Assembly (NCBI GenBank): GCA_900660155.1
Contig: CABFPE010000159.1
Location: 1,152,288-1,216,287 of the forward strand
From: Hofstenia miamia
Lineage: Eukaryota > Xenacoelomorpha > Acoela > Hofsteniidae
DNA: 64,000 nt
Reading direction: 5' to 3'
Within the stretch, counting starts at the first letter, position 1; each line of letters opens with the position of its first letter. Position numbers and translations under genes: made by a program. Positions 36,200-48,900 of the stretch are shown one piece after another. The notes under the pieces are model-generated. The model was not told where the DNA came from. It made no database searches and saw nothing but the letters and a program-made list of their open reading frames with translations.

Positions 36200-36944
36200 C
36201 TTATGAGATATGAATTGAACACAAATTATTACTGAAATTTTAAACTGGAATAGAATCGCACGTCAAATTTAATTGCAAAAATCTTTTAAGTATTCTATTT
36301 TTGTTGCATTTGCGTAATCTGAACACGAGGTAATATGCAAAACATCAATCAATAATTTCAACACTTCCTGGAAGCACTGACTATTTTTCAATATTGCACC
36401 TGCTTATGTACATTCGCCTGCATCTCAAAACTGAATAAAATACGATCGAATTCAAATCTTAAAATTCGAATTCTATATCTTTTGTCATGGTATATAGAAA
36501 TTGTTTTAAATATTCTGAACTAGATAATTGAATTATTAATAATTATAATTTGAATGAATTTTCAGTCGTTTTGCATCCTAAATTTATGCATAGATTTACA
36601 TTACAATAGAAAACATTTCATACATAAAGCCTTCCCTTGTGATTATTAAAAATTGATTGGAGATATATTGATTTGATGGAAAACGAATGTTTCTATTGAA
36701 CATAAAAATCTTAGAATTCAAATTTGTACTAACAGCTGCAAATATTTTTTTAAAAGTCAGTGCATTAATATTTATTTTTTTGTTTGCACCTTATGTAGAC
36801 GCTTAACAGAATGCACTATTAATTGTGTAGTTAAACTCTTAAGTCTAAATGACATAGAGCGAGTAAATATTAATAATGTCAACAAGTTTTTTATAATAAA
36901 AACATTTGAGGATGTGAATAATAAATATCAGAAATATATTTTTA

Positions 36945-37330
36945 CCAATGGGGCTGGTCAAGCAAAAACCGAATTTCATTTTCACAGTTAAAATGGATGC
37001 TACTCATTTAATAATGAATTATTTTTTTATTGAAATATGTCATGTGTGATTACTCAGTAGGTTCATCAATGAGACAGATTTTTTTTTTAAAAATTCATTT
37101 TTCTTTGATCTCTGTACACAAAACTAATCGGTAGCGGAATTTCAAATTGTTAGCATCATTTTACATGTGCGAGTATATATATATACCATTTACATCATAA
37201 CATACTGTTCCTCCATAAAATACGCATATGATAAATGTTATATTCATTTAGGGTTAGTACACTAACTTATCACCAAATATTGGCATAGTTAAAACAGTAA
37301 TTCCACTAAAAAAATTTGCATTAATTTCAC
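36945..37330 (+). repeat. Dispersed 400-bp repeat, copy 1
   Basis: From GGGGCTGGTCAAGCA the next roughly 380 bases match 46,012-46,370 in the same orientation, with about 80 percent identity by eye. Shared words include CCGAATTTCATTTTCAC and GGATGCTACTCATT and ATTCATTTTTCTTTGATCT. Both copies start abruptly at the same word. No coding sense; probably a MITE or SINE-like unit. Confidence 0.65.
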
Positions 37331-37376
37331 TATAATTAAGGTCTTAGCCGCATATAAATATATATATATATATATA

Positions 37377-38376
37377 NNNNNNNNNNNNNNNNNNNNNNNN
37401 NNNNNNNNNNNNNNNNNNNNNNNNNNNNNNNNNNNNNNNNNNNNNNNNNNNNNNNNNNNNNNNNNNNNNNNNNNNNNNNNNNNNNNNNNNNNNNNNNNNN
37501 NNNNNNNNNNNNNNNNNNNNNNNNNNNNNNNNNNNNNNNNNNNNNNNNNNNNNNNNNNNNNNNNNNNNNNNNNNNNNNNNNNNNNNNNNNNNNNNNNNNN
37601 NNNNNNNNNNNNNNNNNNNNNNNNNNNNNNNNNNNNNNNNNNNNNNNNNNNNNNNNNNNNNNNNNNNNNNNNNNNNNNNNNNNNNNNNNNNNNNNNNNNN
37701 NNNNNNNNNNNNNNNNNNNNNNNNNNNNNNNNNNNNNNNNNNNNNNNNNNNNNNNNNNNNNNNNNNNNNNNNNNNNNNNNNNNNNNNNNNNNNNNNNNNN
37801 NNNNNNNNNNNNNNNNNNNNNNNNNNNNNNNNNNNNNNNNNNNNNNNNNNNNNNNNNNNNNNNNNNNNNNNNNNNNNNNNNNNNNNNNNNNNNNNNNNNN
37901 NNNNNNNNNNNNNNNNNNNNNNNNNNNNNNNNNNNNNNNNNNNNNNNNNNNNNNNNNNNNNNNNNNNNNNNNNNNNNNNNNNNNNNNNNNNNNNNNNNNN
38001 NNNNNNNNNNNNNNNNNNNNNNNNNNNNNNNNNNNNNNNNNNNNNNNNNNNNNNNNNNNNNNNNNNNNNNNNNNNNNNNNNNNNNNNNNNNNNNNNNNNN
38101 NNNNNNNNNNNNNNNNNNNNNNNNNNNNNNNNNNNNNNNNNNNNNNNNNNNNNNNNNNNNNNNNNNNNNNNNNNNNNNNNNNNNNNNNNNNNNNNNNNNN
38201 NNNNNNNNNNNNNNNNNNNNNNNNNNNNNNNNNNNNNNNNNNNNNNNNNNNNNNNNNNNNNNNNNNNNNNNNNNNNNNNNNNNNNNNNNNNNNNNNNNNN
38301 NNNNNNNNNNNNNNNNNNNNNNNNNNNNNNNNNNNNNNNNNNNNNNNNNNNNNNNNNNNNNNNNNNNNNNNNNNNN
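37377..38376. other. Assembly gap of 1,000 N inside a (TA)n array
   Basis: Exactly 1,000 N with (TA)n on both sides. The round number suggests a placeholder of unknown true size. It separates the questionable contig from the main body of the prominin gene, and one or more loop-1 exons of prominin are probably missing here or in the smaller gap. Confidence 0.95.
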
Positions 38377-38571
38377 TTATATATATATATATATATATAT
38401 GCACAAATTTTCCATTTTTAAGCTTTTCCTTTTGTGAAATGGATTGAATGCGCCTAATTAACAGCTAACGTGTGATATGTGTAAACCCTTTCTGAATTCG
38501 GCCACCAATACATTTTTATCAATTTCATTTTGAACGCTTGAGTCTTTGAGGCTGATTTATTTTGTGTTTAG

Positions 38572-39953
38572 CGTTTACTTCTGCAATAGACACCTGGGAT
38601 GAAGCAAACGTTCTTTTTCAAGAGATGATCAACATGAGCAAATTGATCAATTCTATTCTGAGAGAAGGCTCTCAATTTTCTGGGTGTGATTATTCCGATC
38701 CCACGTGTAAATCATCTACGATTGCCTACAAAGACCTCATCAATCATGATTATGTATGGAATGTACGTATATATTTTCAATCGTGCCATAAAGCTTTCAA
38801 ACGTTTAGAGAGATTCCCCATTAGAATCTACAAAGCCTGAAGTCTTCTCACTGAGCCTGCAATCAGATATTAATGCGGTATGTGGAATTATTTTGTGTAG
38901 TACAAAATAAAGATCAAATTATTGTGTAGATTATGTTACGTTATCAATGAGATAATGACATAATTCATTCCTAAGACATGTTTCCATTCATTTTTATATT
39001 ATATTTTATATATTTTTTTAATTTAGTATTTAATTGCGAAATAAGGAATAATTTATATTTGGCAACAGAGGATTGCTTTAATTTCTACAATTTTGGGAAA
39101 AAAATATTCATTGCCTTTGAAGAGCATTTAAAATTGAACTGATTTGAAAATTTTTTTGCAAGGTTATCTTTAGGCAAAACTGCACCACATCCAGTTGTTC
39201 GCACGCAACTTTTCCAACGTGATCAAAATATGAACAAACCTTAATGACAATTTCTGATTCCACATTATGTTTATTTTAAACGTGATTATTTCAAAAGCAT
39301 AATTTATAAACGTTCAAAAAATTCATTTATGATAAATGTTTTCTCAACATTGATTAAATTTTGAAATTGTTTAGCTGTTTACTCACTAGTAATTTTTTTT
39401 TAAAATCTGTCATGGCATCCTCAAAAAAATTTAGACGCTTAGCAAGCTATGGTCTTACAAATATTTTCTTTAGCAATTTTGTATTCACAAAACTAATTTA
39501 AAATCGAAACATCGGAGTACAAGGATGCCAAATTTTGTCAAAATATAAAACTTTTCATAACAATTTAGTATATTTATACACCTTACTCAGAAAAACAAGC
39601 AATTTTTTTTAGTGCATCGACACAGCAGCTGGTTTATCGATCAACTAAAAAAATATTTTACCAGTAAACACTGGTTTGTCAATAGCAGACCAAATTCTTA
39701 CGTCGCTATTAGTAATACAGTAGTGTGAGAACGTTCCATTTGTACTAATATTTAGATGTGGTAAATTCACCAAGACCTAGTTTGATCAAACCCAGGTGAT
39801 TTGCTGTAGGAATAACAAACATGAATCGATAAGTATTCGCATAGGCAGTGAAGATAAATAGCATCATAATTTACCTTCACGTTTACAACTCTACAACATC
39901 TAAGCAAGCAATAAGTCTATTTTTGACAATCTAGAAGAAGAACTTTCAACTAC

Positions 39954-39997
<44 letters not shown>

Positions 39998-42900
39998 TGA
40001 GTTGAATAATGTATACTACTAAGGGTCTCATTCTCAAATATGATTTTTGGAAATATTATTATTGCAATGCTTAAATGATTAAATGTCTTTACTGTTGTTA
40101 CTTAGGACATCAAATAATTGTGAAGTTATCTAAAAAAAATTAACTTCTTTTATATGTAGAAAATATAGAAATTGTAATTTCATCTAGTATCTCAATATAT
40201 ATTATTGCATATTGCAGATGTGGTTGAGTAAAAATACTTTGAACAAACTATTGTTTGTTTATATTATTTTTTCTATATTATTGTATTAAAGTTAATGTTT
40301 TTGGTACTAGAATGCCATGTACATGTCTAGTTGCATGAATAAATTTACTTTTAGCCCATCATTCAGGTATGTTTAGTGTCAAGAACTGTTTGTTGTAAGC
40401 ATATACCTAACATCCTAAAATTTTCATTTTTCCACTGTAAAGACCAATTGTTTGTTCTTAGCAATAGAATACATTTAGCAACCTTTCTATATTCAATTTT
40501 TTTCACTTAATTTCCTTTTGAAAAATACATCTAATTTATCTCGGTTTGAAACACGAGAGATCACTTTCAATTAGATTTTTCACTTATTGGTACTTTTGAA
40601 AAATCATATTATCAAGCTATTATTGATAAAAATTTCTTATATTTTTAGTAATTTTGAAAGGTAATATAGTTAATTATGATTTCTGCAGCATAAAATGTCT
40701 AGGTTTTTTCTATATTCCAAGTATCCAATGAATTTTGCAGATTTCTATTTTTTATCTTTATAACTTTTATTAGATTTGAAAAGGAATGCATCAATAATTG
40801 AAACCCAATTGTTCAGTTAGGGAAAACTTTAAGACCTTATGTTTATTCAGGTGAAAGTTTCAGCACCTGTCTTGAATTCAAAATTGACCAAAATCTAATT
40901 ATTTAAGAGAAATAATGATGAAAAATTCATCGTTTAATGGGCTTATGTGAAAAATAATTAAATATTCTATTATACCTATAAAATTATTTGTCTGACGTAT
41001 TCGTTATTCCTACTTTGATATTCATCTTTTAACAATAGTTATATGGCTGACATTTAAGATTGAAGAGATCTATTCTGATTTCTTTAGTTTAAAATATGCA
41101 TAAATATAGTCCAAGAAATTATTGATTGTCAATGCTTTAAATAAAGCAAAACCTTTATATAATCTTGAATATACAGTCTTTGTAATCTATGAATGATATT
41201 TTGGAGCATTATTTTTTTAAAAAAATGATGCAATTATTTTAAAATTGCAACTCAAACATGACAAAATCACTAGAAATTTATCAAATCATTCAATAAACTC
41301 TACATTCCTGGAAGTAAAAAATTTTTTTACCCTATTGTAATAAGCCAATAAGTTGTGCACATGAAGTCATTAAAACTAGAAAAGTAAAGTTTAATGTGCT
41401 GAAAAAAATGTGGTTGTACCATATATTTCTCATCAAATATTACCTGTTAAATTAAAGTATCACGAAAATATGATAAAATTACTGGTGCCAGAAGGCATTA
41501 TTTTGTGTTCTATCAAGAATATAGAGTTGCTTATCATTTATTTTTAACTACATTATAACTTATTTAATTTAGTCAAAGTCAAGCATGGTTAATACGATTT
41601 CTGACGCATCTCAAATTGCAATTTTTGGTAATTATTATTTTGTAACAAACCATTACATATATATGTATACTATTTAGCATTATTTATTTTCATAACAAAA
41701 TCCAATTCACACCTTTTTGGGCATTTATTAAAACTCCAAATTATTTTTAGAATTTAGATGTATTTAGTGAATACAAATAAATTATATTTTTTTAAAATTT
41801 CTGTAATTCTCTAAAACTCTTATTCTCTAACTGTTTTTCTTGAATTAAAAGTTGTATAAATTTGATAAAATTTGAATACTTACAATAGTTAAAAAAATTG
41901 GCAATATTGCTGATAGTATTTTCATAGCACATGTCTGTACACCTCTATTTTGTTTTTATTTAGAAGTTGGGAATTTAACTGAACTTGCATCAAATAACAT
42001 CAATGATCTCTACATGAATATTTCAACTTCACTGAATTCAACTATCGAAGAGTTCAATCCAAATGGCTATCTATGGAATTCTCCAAATACCATCAGAGAT
42101 GATGAAAATTCTAAGAGCTTTCAAAGGCAATATAGTCTTTAAATTGAACATCACCTATTTCCAGAAATTTTAACATAGAAATAAGTTGGAAAATATAACC
42201 TAACTAATAGAAAGTAGTTATGACTGTTTTTTTAAATTCAATATACAAATGCATTGGAATTTTGATGAACAATTATTTTTACGATTTTTTTAGGTCGTTC
42301 ATGAAGACCTTAGTGTTACTGATCACTTTCAGCTTAATTTTCATTCTTGTTCTGACGGTGTTTATGTACCTTACCTACAAACCAGATGTCCAAATTGCCG
42401 AAAGATCTCTATTGAGTCATATAATAGCTCTCTCAGGATATGTGTATGTTAATATTTTATCTTAATATTGAATTACTAATTCATTTTGCTGAATGTAATA
42501 TTTTATATTTCCACATATTATGGTTTTTTGTTTTTTTTTGTTTTTGGTTTTGTTTATCTATTTTTCAGTAAATTTGTTTTAACTCTTTTGTGGAAACAGA
42601 AATCCATAGTCCCATAAGGTTCTGTTCATAATATATCCCATTAGCATCATCATAGTGTATTTTGGTGCATGGTGCTATGTAGCCTAACAACTTAACCTTT
42701 ATCAGTTTGCAATCAAAGTGCTTAAAAAGCATACATTAAAAACAAGGGTGAACGCAGGGTTTTCGGACGAGGGGCAATCTCAGTTATGATCCACTTGAAT
42801 GGTTTCAAAATATTGAAAAAATATACCCTAAAATGCATTTCATTACCTTAGTTATTAATATTTTTTTAAATTTCTTTCTAAATTTTATTTGAACTTTTCA

Positions 42901-45900
42901 AAAAAAATCAATGATCTTTCGCGATTTAAATAAAGCATTTAACTCAATGAATTTCGATGTTTTAATAGAAAAATTAAGGCGACACGGTTTTAGTTTCACT
43001 GCATTAAATTTTATTATGAGTTTTCCAAGCAATCGAAAAAACAAAAAAATTGACATTTTTTCAGAATATACTATTACAAATTTAGGTGTACTCCAAGGAG
43101 TTGTATTAGGCCCCATTCTATTTATATTATATGTAAATGATATTTTAAAATTCTTAGAAAACAGCACTATTTACGCAGATGATATTTTCATATTACGAAC
43201 AGCAAAAAATCAATTTGAGGCAACCAGATATCTGACAAAAGATATTCAAAATCTCATAAATAAACTAAAAATTAATTCTGACAAAACTCAATTTATCATT
43301 TTTTCATCCAAAGAACAAAGAAAGTTCACTGAAAATATTAATGTTAATGTTTGTGATACTGAAATTATTCAAAGCACATATGTAAATTACCTTTGTGTAC
43401 TAATAAACAATGATATAATATTAGATAATTTTCTTTCCCAAAAATTGAAAAAGATGGCATCTGGAGCCAAACATTTGAACAATTTGCGTCATGTAGGGAA
43501 CATGTTTTATCTAGAATTAATTTATTTATTTGTGCTGAGTCAATTTAATTACTGTCCATTTCTTTTTCAAAATATAACATCGCAAAAATGTTCATCACTA
43601 TCAAAGATTGTTAACTGGGCATTTAGAACTCTCAATTATATTGAAAATTATTCGTCTATAACGCAATTAATAATTTTCTTTCAAACTTCAATCCTATGGA
43701 ATAAATGAAGTATTAATGTAAAATGTGTGAAAAATTATAAATACCGCAAGAAAAAATCAAACAAATTTTATTGAATAAACAAAAATTATTGGGCCTAGAT
43801 AATAAACTCAATGTATGTTTGAATTATTTTTAAGCTGCCTCTTAATTAATAATGTACATGTAAATAGTTTTGTAAATATTTTGTCATGTGTTAGTTTGTA
43901 GACTTTATATAACTTTTACCAATAAATTTATTTTAACTCTTTTCAAAAATGTATAATCATAGATTTATTGATACAGATTTCTGTCGACAGTATACTCTGA
44001 TGTGATGTATTGGTGGAATAAATTCCTGTCTAAAATAATCGGTTGGCCAATTTCTCTTTATGAAGCAAGTTTTATATCAATAAGTAGTAAATCTCGCTGC
44101 TAGGATGCGACAGCATGACCTTTGACCCTGATAGTGACTTCATCTGCAAAAGTTATTACCTCAGAATTACCTGGTAGATCACCCCTCACAGTTCTTTACA
44201 GATGATTCTAGAGCATTGCTCTACTGTCCACGAGAGAAATGAGGTCATCATCAGGTCAAAGGTCAAATTGTTACGTTATTGTTCCGGCCTTTATTACTTA
44301 CATATAGTACATTTTAACTGGCTTAATATTTTAGATGTGCTGCCATTTCAATATTTATTGGGTTATATGTTGGATTTATTGCAATTTTTGCATTTATGTA
44401 CAGTGCTCCTTTGAGCTCTACGTGTACGCATCTTCAAGAATCCAACCATTTGGTATGTACAAAAAAGTCATGAAACTTACATTAAAACCTGTTCTTAATA
44501 TAACTACAAATATACAATATAACTTACAATAATGCCTTCTCAAAGTAAATGAACGTATCTCAAAAAACAATGATTTGTAGAAAAATGGAAAGACATAGGA
44601 TGATTATCTCGAATTTTCTTCAAAACTGAGATACGGTACAAGGCATGTAGTTTTAATAATGTTGTAATTGAGATACGTTATTTTTTGAAAAATATTCACA
44701 TTTTTAAATTTTGAGATACGATTTTTTACCTTGAGAGTGAGAATATATAGCAAGTCCAGTACGCTATTCTTCTTTACAATAGACTATCCAAAAATTCAAA
44801 AAAAAACTTCTACTAAGGAAACTTTCCAGGGCAATGCCAGTTATGCAATGCTAGAAGTACAGGTGTTCATATTAACCTAAAGTTTGGTGCAATTTTCAAT
44901 AACACTTATAAAATATGCTCAAAATATCTCTAGAATTTCATTTATAAAATCTATCGTATGACTATTTTGTAATTTAGATGCTGGATGATCCATATCGCTT
45001 TGATGCAAGAATATCATACGTAATTGCAAATTCTGTTTTAAAGAATGAAGCCATAAACTTAACCCTGAAGCATATCATAAAGTAAAGCTTACTGATCTCT
45101 TTTTTATTTACCTGGTGATTTAGTTCATGCAGAAGAGGAGAGAAATTTTATAATAGTTTTCTTCTTCGATCTTCAAGTGAATTTTCAATTGAAAAAATTT
45201 TAGACCTACAGTTTGTAAGACTTATTTTTAAAAAAACTTTGCTTGAATAATATTTTTAGTTGCTTCCCAACATAGATGGAATTTTAAGTGGAGCTGCTCC
45301 AGACATTAGCGGGACTAAATTATTACAAGATGCAACGATTACAACTCTAAACGATTTTCAAGCCTCTACTACAGACAGTAATAGAACCTCTTTGATAACC
45401 ACAGCTGATGATGTATGATATTATTTTTAACCTTCCATTATAAAGCAGAGATATGCGAAGTGTATTGGAATTAAGCAAACACCAGATATGGCTTATAATG
45501 ATTTCAGAACATTTTATATTGATTTTCGTTAGTTTCTGTAATTGACTAATATTAATTTATCATCCAAACTGCTTACATTAAAATCACCAACCGTTGTCTC
45601 CACATTTCAATATTCTCAAAACATTAGGAAATTGATGAGTGTGCTTCCATTTTATGGTGAAAATTTGTTATGAAAAATATTTTTGCGCTTGAAATACATG
45701 AAAAGTGCATTTTTTACAAAAAACGTTTTAAGCGTTTTTTGCTCTTAAGCAGGCCCACCTCAAGGAACTAAATATTTTCAGAAATTACATATAGTAGTAA
45801 ACATTAAATATTGATAAAATTATCAACATTTATTTTTATTTTTTATTGCGTACACGTAAACAAAACGCGAGTTTTACGGTTTTGTTGTAGAAAATCAGTT

Positions 45901-48900
45901 ACAAAAGTACGAATGCACGGAACCCAAAAAATATTTTATAACGTTTGTATACACTGATTTCTTATATCATACGTTTTTTTATTCACATCTTAAATTATGT
46001 GAGATACTAGAGGGGCTGGTCAAGCAGTAACCGAATTTCATTTTCACTGGGAAAATGGATGCTACTCATTCAATAATGAATTATTTTTTGTTGAAGTGCG
46101 CCATATGTGACTCCTTTGTAGTTTCATCAATGAGACCGAATTTGTTTTTGATAAATTCATTTTTCTTTGATCTATCAACACAAAACTACTCGGTAACGGA
46201 ATTTCAAAAAATTAACATCACTTTTGCAAGTATGTACCCTTTACATCGTAACATGCTCTTCATTTATAAAAATTCGTATACGATAAATGCCATGTAACTT
46301 TATGGTCAATACACTATCTTATCTCCAAATATTGACATAGTTGAAACATAAATTCCATTAAAAATAAAGAAACTAATTGGTTCTACATGGTAACGCAATT
46401 TCACAGTATATGAAAAAGAACAGCATATTTTCAGTCTTAATTTTTCACTTAAATTAATATGTAAGCATGCTGTTACCAAAACCTATAAAACAACATTTAA
46501 AAAAACGGGTCAAGGGGATATTAACTTTAAGATTTTACTGGGTAGCGTGAATTTACTCCCAGTTGCAACTCTGTGGTACCTTAATTTACAAGGACTAGAA
46601 ACGTGCTAGTACTTCAAAGCATTAGATATGTTGTCAAATCAATTGTTGTGATTAGAATAAACTGAATTTGACATTTTAATAAACCTCTCTATGATGCTCA
46701 AATTTGAAGATTGTAGAGATAAGTGTCTAGTGAACGATATTTTACAACCTCCAAATTTATATTTTTAAGGTATAATTATAGTAGTTTTTGTATTTTCTAG
46801 GTAAAAGATTGGATTAGTCAAATGAAAACTGGAAGTCCAGATTTTACACAATTTTGTACTTCTTGTGAAACTGTACCTGATATAGTGGCGAAAGTAAATG
46901 GCTATATTGTAGGATGGGATGAATCTGTACGTATATTGTATATTAAATGATAAATTTCCAGTGTAAAGTTCAGCTATACATTATAATCTATTCACAATCT
47001 TTCAAAATTATGTGAAATTTCAAAATGAAAAAATAACATTATAAAGTTCTACATGGTGCATTTATTTTTTGTGAAAATTACATGCGTTATTTCCCACTTA
47101 TCCATGTAAATAATTATATTTCAGAAATGTATAAATGTACTATGGAACGCATGCCTCAGTTGGCGATTATAAATCTTAGACATTTTCAAATTATATACGA
47201 AACGCCTTGCACAAAAATGTGAAATGCTTTTCAAACACGCGAATAAAACAATATGTTCAAAAGGTAAGTCACTTAATTTGTTCATTATGACTGTATAAAC
47301 GAGATTTCTCATATGCTTAATGTAATATGCTAGACATCAATCGTAGTATGTAAGCGAGGTAATCAATTTTGACGTTCGGCAGCCGCTGGTCACCTAGTTT
47401 TGCTTTTTTTAGTGACTTAATAAACTGCCCTTGGAATAATTGACCAATGACAAATTGTTCTTAAAATAGGAATAGTGATTGCTGCAAAAATTTACTGTAT
47501 TAATATAATTCTTAAATATTTTTTCAAAAACATTAAGCTTCAAACAAACTGATTTCATTGCTTGGAATTAAGAGTCCACCAATAGCAGTTTATGTTACAC
47601 GCATAGATAACTAAATATTTAGTTTCTAAAGTTAGACAGTTTGTTTTAATTGCTAACCACTTCGTAGATGTGGAAGTTTCAATTTACTTGAAGGACAACA
47701 CTCAACAACATGTTTATATTTTTTTCAAAAATTTCACTATTGCGACTAAGTTCATAAAAAAGTGTGTTTTTGAAAGTTTCTGAATAATTTTCTTACAAAA
47801 TTATTTTTAATAGTTAGAGAGTGCATACACATACATTATTGATTATTATATATATATATATATATATATATAGATTTTCAGCAGCTAGAATGTTTTAGCA
47901 AATTTCTGAATAAATTTGTTTTTTATTAATATGAAAATATTAAGCAAATCTATTAATATATCATACAAAAAATTATTATACAAAACACATAAACCTAAAT
48001 TTACAAAATTTTTACAAAAATCACTATCTTACTAGATATTAAGCAAATTTGAAATGCCTTTTATAGTATTAATTTAAATAATTTACAGGTTTCTATTTCT
48101 ATTAATATTGTCACATGTATTTTTGTCCAGCTTTTCTTCTTTTTCTAATAACGCGCAATAACCGTAGAGGGTTGTTAACTTGCACTATACATCTGCAAAA
48201 ATCAAATTAATATCATTTTAGCGTAGTGAATTGAATTAAACCCATTTTCAAAACGTTTCATATCTGTTTAGGAACCATTGGTGATATATCAAAGAAAATT
48301 AGAATTAGCCGTTGATAATTCTATTCCTCAACTTACCACAATGCAGGTAATTCCTGAACAATCAAATAAAGACTAACAATGTCATTTCAGAATTCACTTC
48401 GAACAAAGAAAACCGAGTTGGACGACAAGCTTTCAGCCTTAGAGGTATAAATCAAATCCCATTTATGTTTATTTGTTGATTAGATTATCACTCGTTTGTA
48501 AAACTTATTTGTACTATATTCTTACTGCTTTTATTAAATGATGTCATAATCATATAAAGTACATGATAATGAGAATTTTCAGTTATCTGTAGTTACTGTG
48601 AGTTTCTAGAAAGCGAATTCGTTTTTGTGATCAGCTCTCAAACTGAAACTAAACTTTTCCATAATAAATTTATCAAAGGATTGCAAATTTCTAAGTATTA
48701 GATGTAAATCTCATTTTAGGAATTATTGTTCTTATTGTGCATTGGGTCCACAGTTATGAATACAAATGGTATATCTCCCAAACTTAGCCATGTTACACTT
48801 GATAAACATTCATTTCAACATACATGTTCATGTAAACAATTATCAATAATTATTAAGAAGTCTAAAGTAATTACTTATATTTTAGACAAATATTCAAAAT

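Noticed and set aside
36004-36222. Minus-strand frame of mostly isoleucine
   Set aside because: Translation of the (ATG)n microsatellite.
37289-38404. 371-codon minus-strand frame
   Set aside because: Produced by 1,000 N flanked by (TA)n; no real sequence.
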